Shown in pieces: positions 21,299 to 54,006 of a stretch of 64,000 nucleotides of DNA. The stretch's first letter is position 1, and each line of letters starts with the position of its first letter. Below the pieces are notes generated by a model that had not been told where the DNA came from, made no database searches, and saw only the letters and a program-made list of their open reading frames with translations. The DNA is from Karalla daura (Eukaryota; Chordata; Actinopteri; Chaetodontiformes; Leiognathidae): the NCBI GenBank assembly GCA_029224185.1, contig CM055189.1, positions 26,399,957 through 26,463,956 on the forward strand. Direction: 5' to 3'. The position numbers and the translations under genes are program-made.

Positions 21299-22800
21299 TG
21301 TGGCTTTAGCTAAACAATAGCCTTAAAACATTCAAATTTTGTTTATATTCAAAAGATTGCTTTGAAAATTGAACAAATTTTCAGACAGGAGGTTTCTTAA
21401 AATATGTTCCCGACTGCAATTTTGTAATTGCTTAATTGCTTGAGCATTCTTAACGCTAATAGCAATGTAGAGATGTATTAATCTACTGTTGTTTTTTTGT
21501 TTGTTTGTTTTCCCATTATGTTTATGTACAATAATGGCTGAATTAATAACGTATCATATGGTGGAAGAGCTTGTGTGCACTCGACGACGGGGATGGGCTG
21601 ATGGTCAAGACAACCAGTCAACAGTGACCGTTATCAGCGCTGCTATTCTTTGTAGCATGATGAAGAGAAACTGTGTTTTTGAAACAGCAATGCCCAAAAA
21701 GTGGAAATATATGCGGCCCCACTGACAACAAAGAGAAATTACAATGGAGCATTTAGCAAGGAAGTCTTCTGTAAAACCTCGTGATGTATTCATCAGTAAG
21801 TGACTCATGAGTGAGAATAAGAGAGGTCCTGCCTTAGGATCTCTCAGAGGCTATATTTATTTATTTTCCTGTCAAAAAATGAAATGAGCACAATAAAAAA
21901 GCCTTTCTTTCAACTTTTGTGTGCCATACATTTTAAAAACATTTAGGGCTTGGTTTCATATTTTGACGAAGTTTGTTCCGTCCTCTTGAGTAAAAGAAGG
22001 GCATCTCATCCAAAATAATGTTATTTTTTCTTTTTCTTTTTCCTTACCAAGGGAATCTAGCCAATGGACAATTTGAGTAATTATATGAAATGAATAATAC
22101 TTCGTTATTTCTGTTTTGAGATATTTGTCATACAACTGAGAGATTGGTGAGTGGTGCACAGTGTGTGAGATGTGACTTTTAAAAGATTAAACTGAAAGAT
22201 ATTTCCATGGTACTGACTTAAGTTCTGAGTCCTTGGATTACGATGGCCTAGATGAATGAGAATCTCCTTAGACACATGGACATACATTTTCAAAAAGCTA
22301 AGCACAAATATTTGATTGCAATAGTCTCCATTACCCTGGTTTATTTTCCAGAACAATCCATCTGTAATTATGTAAATAATAGCAAAATCAATTGCCTGAG
22401 AGAGTAGAGACATGCAGATGTTCTCTCCTGGGTAAAAAATGCTCATTGTCACAGTGTCCTCAGAAGCTTTGGAAATTACGTCTTTGGTTTAGACTAGGTT
22501 GTGTGCCCCGAAGAACTGATCCGACTGCAGACAAGAATGCTGACCGGAGTTTCACTCAGCTGCAGCTTGGGTACACAGGTAAGTGATAAACATTGCAGGT
22601 ATTTTGTAACCGCCCTAATTACCAGGCCAGATTTGACCACTGAGGACAAATCAATTTATCACCAAAGTCATTGTCAGACATCGTTCAGGAATGATCAGTA
22701 TCTGATCATGACTGTGGTGGGGGAGTGTGGTTCAGCCTGTAAACTGTGATTGAGGGGGGTGTGTCAGAGCCAACTCAGGAGCAGCACCAGATGAGTTTAA
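21299..22800. other. intergenic, no gene recognised
   Basis: AT-rich; several short open frames without recognisable domains or splice support. Confidence 0.45.
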
Positions 22801-23225
22801 CTGATATTCCCAAAGTGTGGCGCGCGCACCCCTGGGGGTGCGTGAGCTGCCGCTAGAGGGTGCGCAAGATAAAAAATGTGATGGTGGTCTGGAGTGTTTT
22901 TTTTAAAGTGGGGTTTTCGGATTGGAGTGTTTTTTTAAGTTAGATTTTATGACACAATAAAGATGTGTGAATAAACATTTCCTATGTAAAATTTAAAATC
23001 AAAAGCTGACATTTTAATAAGCTTAACTAGAAAATAAGCTAGAAATCATTTTATTCCTCCATAGCGTGTAATGACGAGGTTGTGTTGCTGCTAATTTTAA
23101 ATGAGGCTGATTTTGTGGCCAGTTTTTCCCCGAACATACAGGCTACTTTCTGCCTCTATGTCATCTCTCCTCTATAAATTTGTGCTTTTACTGCGTTGCA
23201 TACTTTTAAAACTTTGCATTTCAAT
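22801..23225 (+). mobile_element. hAT-type element, left end
   Basis: Begins CTGATATTCCCAAAGTGTGG then GCGCGCACCCCTGGGGGTGCG and GCCGCTAGAGGGTGCGC, the well-known start of a fish hAT family (usual terminus CAGTGGTTCCCAA). The following 350 bp are AT-rich. A matching right end lies at 28587; whether both belong to one insertion is unproven. Confidence 0.5.
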
Positions 23226-23229
23226 TTAA

Positions 23230-23885
23230 TTCAAATGCGAGGGTGAATTGGTATTAATGTGATTATTCGATATGTTCTCATTTGAGCATGATTAAACATT
23301 CTGCCTTTTTGAGAAAGCATGTGTTTTTTCAAAGATGCTGGAAACTGGGGGTGTGTGAAACAGAAGGGGGTGGTCATCGATTTGGTTTTGAGTGTGTGGA
23401 GAAGGTTGGAGGTTGAAGTGGAGAAAAGGGAGCATGTTGTGTTTTGTGGGTTGAGATGCTCCTTGAGGTAGGGGGGCGTGGACACGTTGGCGGGCGAGTA
23501 AGGAAACCTTGTATTCAACCCTGGTGGAGACAGGAAGCCAGTGGCGTGAGTGGAGGATAGGGGTAATGAGAGAGAATGGGGCTGAGTTTGGAGATGTTCC
23601 AGAGGTGGCAGAGGTGGTCCATTTTTACAGCAAGATTTGTGACTGTAGATGAAAGAGGGATATTTGAGGGTGAAAAGTTAATGCTGATTGTGGGTGATGA
23701 ATTGGTCTGGTGAGGAGTGCCGACCAAGATGGCTTGGGACTGACGGCAAAGACTGACTCCTGGAGAGTTTGAGGTGGAGTCTTACATGGATATATATTCT
23801 GTCCAGTTTGTGAGATATGACTGGAACCAAATGATGACAGTATCATTGAGTCCGATAGTGAAGTGGAGACAAATAAGTAGGATGT
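23230..23885 (-). mobile_element. LINE reverse transcriptase C-terminal remnant
   Basis: Minus-strand frames read DSIDTVIIWFQSYLTNWTEY near 23860-23800, as in WFxSYLxxRxQ of L2/Rex-type polymerases, then a TNLAVKMDHLCHLWNISKL stretch and a PPYLKEHLNP stretch like the C-terminal region of those proteins. Many frameshifts; dead. Confidence 0.6.
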
Positions 23886-24179
23886 TGCTGTAAGTGCCAC
23901 ACGGTTATAAAGTATATATACCAGTGACTAGTAATGTTCCTTCAAATGTTGGTTTGCAGTCGTGTGCTTTCTAGTCTGTACTTCAGCTGAGGAGGTCACA
24001 TTTCTTGTCTCTCCCTCTCCTCCCCTTATCTTCCCCCTGCTTTGCTTCTTCGTCTTGTCTATTCTTCTCAAGAGACTCTCTACCCTGCTCTCCACACTGC
24101 TGATTTGGTATCCTGGATCTGATCAACACAACTGACACCATCTTCTTGACAAGAAGCTCAAGTTCAGGGGCGCCTGACT

Positions 24180-24680
24180 ATCCCTCGCTGCTGCCTCTGT
24201 TTACGTTTGCACCATTATCCTTTGCCACCAGCTGGCTACCCAGGGTCAGTCCATGACACACGGGTGATGAAAAACAGCTCCTTTTACAGAGCCACACGCT
24301 ATCCCCCCAGGATACATTATTCTGGGTGATGGTGCGTACCCTTGCCTCCAGACCCCTATATGCCTCTTCACACCATACAAAGAACAAGTACGTGGGCGGG
24401 CACAGCAACAATTCAATCACCACCACTCAAGGGCACGCAGCATGATAAAAAGGGCCTTTGGGATGATGAAAAGAAGGTGGAGGTTAACTCTTTTCCGAGC
24501 CCTAGAAGTCAAGCCTACTTTTGCCCCTCAGGTAATTGCTCCCAGTGCGTTCCTGCATAACGTGCGGTTGGACGATGGGGACACACGGGATCCTAACAAG
24601 GACATTAGCAGGGATGATCTTGACCCCAACCTTCCCACGAAACAATGGCATGTAATAAAGCCTCCGGGAGTGATCTGATA
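24180..24680 (+). pseudogene. Harbinger (PIF/HARBI1-like) transposase remnant
   Basis: Plus strand near 24310 reads PPGYIILGDGAYPCL, the second catalytic-aspartate block of Harbinger transposases, then FNHHHSRARSMIKRAFGMMK carrying the family's third acidic region, although the usual glutamate (VERxFG) is Lys here (IKRAFG), and APQVIAPSAFLHNV as in the C-terminal LHN motif. The reading frame changes at least once and the N-terminal half is absent. Together with the Myb-like remnant on the opposite strand at 25.0-25.6 kb it forms the usual two-gene Harbinger layout. Confidence 0.7.
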
Positions 24681-25031
24681 GACACACTAGCTGCCCAGGT
24701 TTCCCAAGATGTGCAGGTCCCACAAACACAGATGTGTTGTTTGCTTTCAGGGCAATTAATTGTAAATACTGTTGTTTGTATTGTTCCATGTATATTGTGT
24801 ATATCTTTTAACAGTAGGGCATTGGGCTGGGATTTCTGCAACTATTTGCAATAAATGTTTTTTAAAACACGCCGCACATCTAGAACAGCTTTTATGTAGC
24901 ACATTTATTGCTGAACTATGCTGAATAAGAAAATATACATACATAAAAAACAACCTTTTTAAATATACAAGCTTACACATAAATGTAGAAACATCTGTAT
25001 AAAATATTTACAACATTCACAGGTAATGTGA

Positions 25032-25600
25032 TTAAAACCACCCCAAGCCACTGTCTACCATTTTCTCAAACATTCCTAAAAACCTATCATTTTTTGCCGA
25101 TGTCTCTTCATGCCTCTTTTGTTCCCTGGCGGCCTCCTCAACCAGGAACTCCAGGATGGGGCTTGACCTCCATTTTGTGGTGCTGGCTGCTGAGGTGCCG
25201 GGCTCTGAGGTGCTGGCTGGTGAGGTGCTAGGCCCCGACATGCAGATGTCCGAGGTGGAGGGCTCCCCAATGTCGTAAAGAAACAAGGCAAATCATTGTC
25301 ATTTTGAGGGAATATTTCCTCATGACAATTAAAGAGAATATTTGTTAATCTGATATCAGTGGATTTAATGGAAGTACTGAATTACAAGGTAAATGTTACA
25401 TTGGCCTCACCATGGTTAATGTGAGGGTGTCTTCAGCTCCTGGCTTAAAGGACGCCACCACCACAGGGGGTCCATCACTGGCCTGGCACCAAGAACTTTA
25501 TGCATGTCTGCATAAAACTGCCAGGTAGCGGCAGTCACCTCACCCATGTCCGTCCCTGATCCAGCGTTGGGAATCCTCAATTCCTGAAACACAAACACAC
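25032..25600 (-). pseudogene. Harbinger Myb/SANT-like accessory protein remnant
   Basis: Minus strand: GEVTAATWQFYADMHKVLGA then RPVMDP near 25545-25465, typical of the DNA-binding partner encoded by Harbinger transposons, followed after a frame change by VVVASFKPGAEDTL and, after a probable intron, SPILEFLVEEAAREQKRHEE near 25145-25085. The frame break inside the first block shows decay. Convergent with the transposase remnant. Confidence 0.55.
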
Positions 25601-25724
25601 AAACACAACTGTCCAGTTGACACATGCATCCTTCAGTTGGAAATTATGTTGAACTGTGCATTGCATACCTTGTGTCTCTCTTTTATGCTCTCAAACTGTG
25701 AGGGCAACAGAGGACCTTTGTTGA

Positions 25725-26560
25725 TCATGATGTTTTGTTGATTTGGGATGCACTTTGTCCGTCTGATTGTGTATTTGTTATAATGGAAATCATCAATGTG
25801 AAGATGTGGAACTCAGAGTAGGCATACTTTTGAAGGAATGATAAATGAAGTGCATATGCTGTTTTTCTGTCTCTTTCTGCTAGAAAAGTCAATTGAAACA
25901 TCACTCTGTGTCCAATCTTTAACAAGACTGCACCCAATATGGCCAAATAGAGAAAGCCTGGGTTCTGATTCTGTTTTAAGATCATTGATACTTGCTGGCT
26001 GTTCACTTTAATTAATGTTATTTTGTTACAAATTCTTGCAGTTGTAGAAGCTCATTGTTTTGTTTTTTTTACCTCACCTCAGAAATGTTTTCCTCTTCAC
26101 CCACTTCATGGAAGCCTGTTGGCCAGTTACTTTGCCCTCCAATCCCACCTCTTTCACAAATTGCCTGCATCACGACCAACAGTACAGGCGTTCAGTATTC
26201 AGAGTACAACACAGGAAAAAAAAATTGAAAACAGACAAGAATATAGTAAAGTTCTATCACATATCCTATTTTGTTTGCATAGTCTGGCTGATTGAATACT
26301 GACCAATATGTAAACATTTCCAGAATATTTAGGTGTAGTATTGTGGATCAGGCCATGCACAGTGCACTTATGAATGCCTGTTCAATACCCGAGCTGCTGA
26401 CCACAACCTATACACTGGCTTTGTGTACTGTGGAAAAACAATTCCTCAAGTCTAGAATTGTGGCAGATTTGGATGATAATGAAAATGACAGTGAGACAGA
26501 TGTAGAAATGCATGTCTATGTAAACTAGAAAGAGAAAAATTTCAAGAGTGCTCAGGGATG
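25725..26560. other. intergenic, no gene recognised
   Basis: AT-rich sequence between Harbinger and the next repeat. Overlapping open frames in 26023-26528 lack recognisable domains. Confidence 0.4.
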
Positions 26561-26565
26561 TGTGG

Positions 26566-27480
26566 CCGTTGGTTTGCAGCACTTTGTCTTTGGATTGCTC
26601 ACAAGACAGCATTCTGTGGTGCATGCATGTATGAGACTGAGTGTGTGTGTGTGTGCATGAAGTGTTTGTGTGTCAGTATGAGGTCATCTGTCAACTTGTT
26701 GCAGCAGGACACTGTCAGCAGAGGAGAGACATGAGCAAGGACTAGACCACATGGTCTTTGAGAAGGTGCTTCTGAAAAACCATTCAACCTAATAACATGC
26801 AACTCGCTACACAAACAGACCACAAGTTTCTTGAATTTTTGAAATTGATATGAAGTTTCTATGTCAAAGTATGGCCACATAGCGCATTTTTGTTTGAGGC
26901 ATTGTGATTTTCACATTCCTTCTTATGGGAAAAAGCCAAATTGCCCAAATGCTAAACATTTGGCTCAGGGAGACAACGCTTGCATCTATCTGGAATATGA
27001 GCACACCGTCACGCAGGGGACAGTCTCTAGAACGCCCTGATGCCATTTGGTGTGTCTACTATGAAAACTGAGGCCACAGTCACGAGTAGAAGTGTAAAGT
27101 CTAACTTGGATCGCAGTGGTGGGAAAATGAATGGAGGCTTATGGAGAGAAGAGGCTGTGCTGGGCTGACTTTGGGGCTCGCCGTTTAAATTTTATAAAAG
27201 CTCTCAGGTTTATGGCCGGCATCGCACGAGAGAGCACAAATTTGCCGACAAAATTGGAAAAAAGAATTTGTCTACTGCTTACGGTGTGGCTGGGAGCAGT
27301 GTGAAAAGTGCAACATGAGAGCTGATTTTTCAGCCACCCCACACTCTGACAGTTGGTCTCTCCCCACTGCTGCTGCTCCGAAAACGCCAAACCCACATGT
27401 TTTTGAGACGGCCTGGATGAAAAACGACTCAAGGTATCAACATGCTGTCGAGAACGAGGACGACAAGTTTTTCTGCTGGT
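26566..27480 (+). repeat. unclassified ~0.9 kb dispersed repeat Q, copy 1
   Basis: The longest of three copies. Shared landmarks, in order: GCACTTTGTCTTTGGATTG, GACCACAAGTTTCT, GCTAAACATTTGG, GAGGCCACAGTCACGAGTAG with AAGTGTA close behind, GATCGCAGTGG, GGAGAGAAGAGG, GGTTTATGGC, AGAGCTGATTTTTCAG, TGACAGTTGGTCTCTC, and a GGATGAAAAACGA block. Other copies: 55905-57120 and 53170-53470. No terminal repeats or protein recognised. Confidence 0.7.
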
Positions 27481-28115
27481 AGATGTGGCACGTGTGTGGT
27501 GACTTGATCCAGAATGGCTGCTCCGCTCCAGGGGCAGACCAAACTGCAGACAGGGTGCTCGTGACTCTGGAGAAATGGCTCGAATCTGCGGACCTCCCAC
27601 GCTCCTCACGGATCCGGCAGGGATGACGATGATTCTCTCTTTCGTCCACCTTGTCCAGCTGAACGGCGGCGACTCCTTCTTCTTGGCACACCCTGTCCCT
27701 TAAGTCCGCAGCACAAACTTGACTTGAACTACGCAGCAACTAATACAATGAAGTTCTCGATTTGACAACTCCTATCAGTTCTGGCTCCACTTATAAGACC
27801 CACAAATGGGCACTGACTGCGCGCTTTTCATCAATTTCACGGAGACAGACTATCCGTCTGCTTCCCATGTTTCTTCCACCATTCTCCCCTTCTCCTTCCC
27901 ACAATTCACCCGTCTGTCAAGTACAGGCTTTGATAAAATAAAACATTTCGGCATATACATTGAAAATTTACATTTTACAACACAGAAGAAAAAAAAATAT
28001 ATATATATATAACACAGGGCTACAGTTGGTTGAAGATGAGGCGTGCAGCAGCATTCTGCACCATCTGTAGAGGTGTTGTGGCACATAGGGGAAGGCCAGT
28101 GTATTTACATGTCAC
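27481..28115. other. intergenic, LINE-tail-like end
   Basis: 27481-28005 shows no gene. 28010-28115 (GGCTACAGTTGGTTGAAGAT... AGAGGTGTTGTGGCACATAG) resembles non-coding strand text of a degenerate fish LINE, but is too short to classify. Confidence 0.35.
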
Positions 28116-28119
28116 ACCA

Positions 28120-28587
28120 AAATAATCATATATTGGGACTTAGCCATCAAGAATTCAAAGTGTATTTTATTTATTGATTGTTATTCAATAAATCAGAAGC
28201 AGGCTGTGCCTGTGTGCTCCTCATTTCTTTCTCCTGTCTTAGAGGATTTTTTTATTATTTGTTGCCGTGGTCCTGACTGGGACATATAACCAAGTTATAA
28301 TTGTTTAAGTCAGACGGGAAAGCTTTTGGAAAGCAGAGATAAAGTGAAGAAAGGAGTAAGACATGAACTTTCTTCTGCTTGTTTAAAGTCCTATCTTATT
28401 TTAACTTATCTTAAGAAAATACACGCTGCAACAAAAGGCTTTTGTTCCTTATAAGAGCGTGTAGTCAGGCTGATCGCTTAACATACCAGTGCTTCTTGCC
28501 TATGAATGTGTGAAGGAATTGAGGGGTGAGTCAGCTTAACTGGGAGGCAGAAAGGGGTGTGCCACCCAAAAAAATTGGGAACCGCTG
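28120..28587 (+). mobile_element. hAT-type element, right end
   Basis: Contains AAGGCTTTTGTTCCTTATAA then GAGCGTGTAGTCAGGCTGAT and TTAACTGGGAGGCAGAAAGG, ending CCCAAAAAAATTGGGAACCG with CTG, the standard right terminus (inverse of CAGCGGTTCCCAA). Internal transposase coding is not recognisable. Confidence 0.5.
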
Positions 28588-28862
28588 GAGGAGAGAATAG
28601 CTTTAATTTATTTACACCACCATCGGAAACAAATTGTGAAAAACCCATGATAAGTGATTATAATTAACCAGAACACCTAAACTAATAAAAACAGGGGAAA
28701 AGGGGTGAAAACAATAAGGGCTTCTTCCTCACAATGGTCACCACTCTGTTCCACTATATCGAAATAAACACTTTGGCATTGATCACTGCACACTGCCAGC
28801 TTGAGAAACTTGAATTTAGAGATCCACATCCACAAAATTGCAAATTGCAAATTGCAAATTGC

Positions 28863-28863
<1 letters not shown>

Positions 28864-28898
<35 letters not shown>
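28864..28898. repeat. homopolymer C35
   Basis: Thirty-five consecutive C, directly preceded by four tandem AAATTGC-type heptamers. The opposite strand is a G35 run. Confidence 0.95.
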
Positions 28899-28996
28899 AT
28901 GTTGAACTGTGTTCAGAAGGAGGCAGGATTGAGTCTCATCTCGGCAACAATTAATAATTAAACAATATGCAATTGAAGCACAACTCATTCATTATA

Positions 28997-29633
28997 CAGT
29001 ATTCCCTCATTTCTCGCGGTTAATGTGTTCCGGGACCCCCGTGAAAAGCAAAAATCCACCAAGCAGCAACACCCTATTCATTTTAGTATTTGCATGTATT
29101 TATGCCCAGTTTCCACTACACGGAACCAGCTTGACTCAGCCTTATGTGCGTTTGAATGTGCAACCTGGTACTATTTTTCTAGCACCTGCTCCGCTGCTCC
29201 GCCAAGTCGGGCTGAGTGGGGCTGGGTGTTGTCAGAAACAACAGCATATCAAACAAACAATGAAACTTTCCTCCCACAGTGAAGTTACAGAATAGTACAT
29301 ACCTCGCACCAGCATACAACTGGACTTGTTTCGTCGCCTGATCTTTGCAGTATCTCCCAAACTACCCTTTCTTTTCCCCAGTATCTGGCTGCCTCCGCCA
29401 CATATCCAGGATCACGATCATCATCCCCTCAATTTTCTGCTCTGTGTGCATATCTCTTCTACTTTTAACCGGACGGTCAGCGGTGTCGCGTTGAAGATGA
29501 CATCACACGCACAGGTTGCTATGGTACTCTCAAGGCGACACTGCTTTGTAATGGAAAATTATATATATATAAATTGAAAACCTGCGATGCACTGAAGCTG
29601 CAAAACATGAACCGCAAAATAGAGGGAATACTG
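28997..29633. mobile_element. pogo/Tigger-like MITE, TA target site
   Basis: Terminal inverted repeats CAGTATTCCCTCATTTCTCG (left) and the reverse complement of CAGTATTCCCTCTATTTTGC (right, ending 29633), followed in both by CGGTT-ATGT. TA dinucleotides flank both ends (28995-28996, 29634-29635). The centre is occupied by a second inverted-repeat element at about 29103-29563, so the original MITE was only about 175 bp. Confidence 0.75.
29103..29563. mobile_element. nested TTTCCACTAC-type MITE
   Basis: Starts near CAGTTTCCACTACACGGAAC and ends near TTTGTAATGGAAAAT, whose reverse complement begins ATTTTCCATTACA. Contains GTTGCTATGGTACTCTCAAG, which recurs in inverse orientation inside 48227-48503 in MAD1L1. 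No coding capacity. Confidence 0.55.
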
Positions 29634-29868
29634 TACATGAATGGCTGGTTTGAACTGATACCGACCAAAACTTTAAGAAAAAGAAGAAAATAGTAAAGAC
29701 ATCTACTATTTACAAACAAAATAAGATTCCAAAACTTAAAAACTTTCTTTGGATGGGCTGTGGGTACAAATAATCTGTGTAAAACCTAGGACATAAGGCA
29801 TCAAGAAATTCAGAAGAAAAGGAAAAATGACGACTTCTGACCAAAAGCACAAATCCGATTTTCAAAGT

Positions 29869-29874
29869 TTTATT
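29869..29874 (-). other. mad1l1: candidate MAD1L1 poly(A) signal
   Basis: AATAAA on the minus strand, about 250 nt beyond the MAD1L1 stop. The implied 3' UTR is 30120 down to about 29850. Confidence 0.45.
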
Positions 29875-30120
29875 AACTACATTTTCAGTGCACAAAAAGA
29901 AATATCAGTTGTAATTCTAGTTTTCTTCAATGTTTAAATGTAAGCATTTAAAATTTTCCAGAAAACAGGGTCTTGATGCGCTATTGCACTATTCATGCCA
30001 TATTTGTAAAGGGACAAACAGCCAGCAGGAGAACCAAAAGAAAGATCGGAGTTTAAAGAAATGAATATTAAAAAAAATTGCGGCATCTTAAATTTCAACA
30101 GCCACGTGTGTCGGATTACG

Positions 30121-51469
<21,349 letters not shown>

Positions 51470-51871
51470 TTGGATTCGCCTGTGTTCAGGGTTTACAGAG
51501 AGGCCACAGGTTGGAAAACCGCGATCGTACGCAGTTACACAGCACATTACACAATTATACATTCTACTGGTAAACAGGGTACATACAGTCAAATAAAGTA
51601 GCCATTAGCTTTGTTGCTTACTGCTACCAACAACATTTAAACAAGTTGACCACACAGCAAAATACACAGCTGACGTTTGGTCGCAGTTGTCTTAAGCTTA
51701 CACAAAGCTAAATCACGTTAGCACGTCGTAGCAGTAAACGGATATATTTCAATGAAGTTTCTACCCCGATGCTTAGTCATATCCACAATGTGAGTCTGTC
51801 ACAACAGCTAACGTCAGTCAGTGGGTGCAATCACGATGTACCAGCCCGTTTTCGGGGCACTGTAAACTCAC

Positions 51872-51990
51872 CTCCGCTAGAACGAGTGAAAAGGAACTTA
51901 ATGTTTGTCTCTGTCGTCTAAATGTTTGTTGAGCTAGCGTCTTGGGCTACACACACTGCAGACCAAGAGAAATCCCTCCAACAGCTCAAA
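51872..51990 (-). other. mad1l1: MAD1L1 5' untranslated exon (approximate)
   Basis: Minus strand CTAGCGGAG|GTGAGTTTAC is a near-consensus donor at 51871, in the right place for the leader exon spliced to 51479. The upper boundary (transcription start) is an estimate. Confidence 0.6.
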
Positions 51991-52006
51991 TGAGACACAG
52001 GCAGCA

Positions 52007-52014
52007 TCGCGAGA
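52007..52014. promoter_or_regulatory. TCTCGCGA promoter element
   Basis: TCGCGAGA on the plus strand (TCTCGCGA on the MAD1L1 strand) lies just upstream of the predicted leader exon. This motif, bound by BANP, marks many CpG-island housekeeping promoters in vertebrates. It fits the proximal MAD1L1 promoter. Confidence 0.55.
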
Positions 52015-52099
52015 GTTCCTGGCCCTCAGCCACTTAAGGACCGCAGAACTGGGACCCTTCATTTTGTACAGCGCCATCAAGCGATGCGGACCATCATTG

Positions 52100-53169
52100 C
52101 AATTCTATTTTGTTGAAAACACAAACACAAAAACACGCAGAAATAGATTACAACATGAGGACGTGGAACAAAGAACAATGACATAGGATCGTGTAGCAAG
52201 GAACTAAATGTTTGTAGCAGATCAAATTAACTATATATATATATATTCGTATATATGCATGTATATATATATATATATATTCATTCGTATATATGCATAT
52301 ACGAATGAGAGTACAGTAGTCAGTAGTTTTGATAACTTTACTGTTTTAATAATGTTGCATTGTTAAAATGTGTTGTTTGAACTGATATTTGAAGAATTAA
52401 AAAGATTGTTCTTTATTGAGCATAAGAAAATCATCCAAATAATACATTTGCGTAAGTGAGAAAGAAATCATTCATAATGCTTTGGGAAATTAATGTACTG
52501 TACAGAGACCATGCCAGAAAACACATGAGAAATGAAAAGACCAAAATAAATGAGACAGATTGACAGACTGTTTACAGAATGAGCAGTTCACGTCAATGTC
52601 CTCTTTGTATCGTAGTAAAAATAACTCACAGGTATAAAAGCAATGGATCACTTTGAGAGACACTTCCTTCACCGTGTTTATTATCAGACATTTAGAACGC
52701 TAAATTTTCTTCCAGTTCAAGTCAGAAGAGAAGTTACTCCAAAAAGAAAATACTTTTCGGGAAAGCATTCAGAGCAACACTCAACACAACACTCTTGTCA
52801 CTCTTGTCAGCAGGGTCCAAATTTAATTAAAATTTGGTGACAAGCTATAGAGTTTTTAAAAAGCATTATAACACCAGACAGGAAAGCCTACACCTACACC
52901 TTAAATCTCAGATATTCTGCTATAAGTTGAGACTGTAAGTTGAGACTGGTACTTTGAGCTCTATCTTTTCCTTTGTCTTTGTGGGTGTGGCTTTGGCGAC
53001 CTCGGTTTCTGAGGGGGTTAGCCTGGGTCTGCTGGGATCTGCTGGGGTCTGCTGGCGCTTGGTGTGTTGTTAAAGGAGTGTCAAGTAACAACATACAAAT
53101 ACTTTGTTACTTACCCAAGTAGAAATTTTGGTTATCTATACTAGGAGATATCTTCTGCCTCTGCTTCTG
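52100..53169. other. spacer upstream of MAD1L1
   Basis: AT-rich, with (TA)n tracts at about 52233-52280 and a perfect CATTCGTATATATGCATATA palindrome region near 52282-52308. No gene recognised. Confidence 0.5.
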
Positions 53170-53470
53170 GGCTTTCAACGTAGACGGAAAATGCATTGCG
53201 GCTTATGGAGAGAAGAGGGTGCATTGGGCTGACTCTGAGCCTGGCCGTTAAAATTTCACAAGGCACACAGGTTTATGGCACACTCACAGTTTCTTAGGGG
53301 GATTTTTGGAGCAGAAATAAAACTGTGAAACCGACATGGTTTTTGAGAGGGTTTGGATGAGAAAGATACGAAGATGCGTGATGGTACAGGTAGAGATGAC
53401 AAGTTTTGAAGTTTAGAAGTTTCTACCTCAATTTATGATTTCACAGGTAACGTTTGTTTGAGGGCGACTT
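53170..53470 (+). repeat. unclassified dispersed repeat Q, copy 2 (short)
   Basis: GACGGAAAATGCATTGCGGC, GGAGAGAAGAGGGTGCATTG and CAGGTTTATGGCACAC align with 27120-27230 and 56765-56875; the centre is deleted relative to both, resuming at GTTTTTGAGAGGGTTTGGAT. Confidence 0.65.
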
Positions 53471-53889
53471 CACAGCCCAGTACAGTTATAATAAAGCTAT
53501 GATATGTTGTTTGGATCTGGCACAGATCTGTTATTTATATTTTATGTTTTTGCTAAATGTGAAATCCACACACAGTTAATTGTGTTAAACATAATTAATT
53601 TCAGACTTCTTTAACTTTTTTTCAATTCTTTTTTTAATGAAACAACTGGGTACAAAACACAAGATATACATAAACAGAACACAGCACAACAAAAGGCATA
53701 GAAAGACAGAGATCTATTATGGTTAATTTGTACCTTGCAAAACCAGAGTCAATATGGCAGAGGCTTTGAGCAAACACCTGTTAACTGGCACGCGTAAATA
53801 CAGCGAACCCATACAGTAAATATAGGTGAAATGAAAACAGAGCTGAAAGACACTGAAAGTTACTGCTTAACAAAATGTAAAAAAAATCT

Positions 53890-53891
<2 letters not shown>

Positions 53892-53931
<40 letters not shown>
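53892..53931. repeat. (CA)20 microsatellite
   Basis: Uninterrupted CA repeat, 40 bp. Confidence 0.95.
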
Positions 53932-53935
<4 letters not shown>

Positions 53936-54006
53936 CGCAACACAGGCCCTTTGGTTTGGACCTTTCTTATTTGCTACAGTTGCTCGTACATTCTTGTACT
54001 ACCTGA

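Noticed and set aside
27139..27609. 156-codon open frame on the minus strand
   Set aside because: Overlaps repeat Q, whose other copies do not keep the frame.
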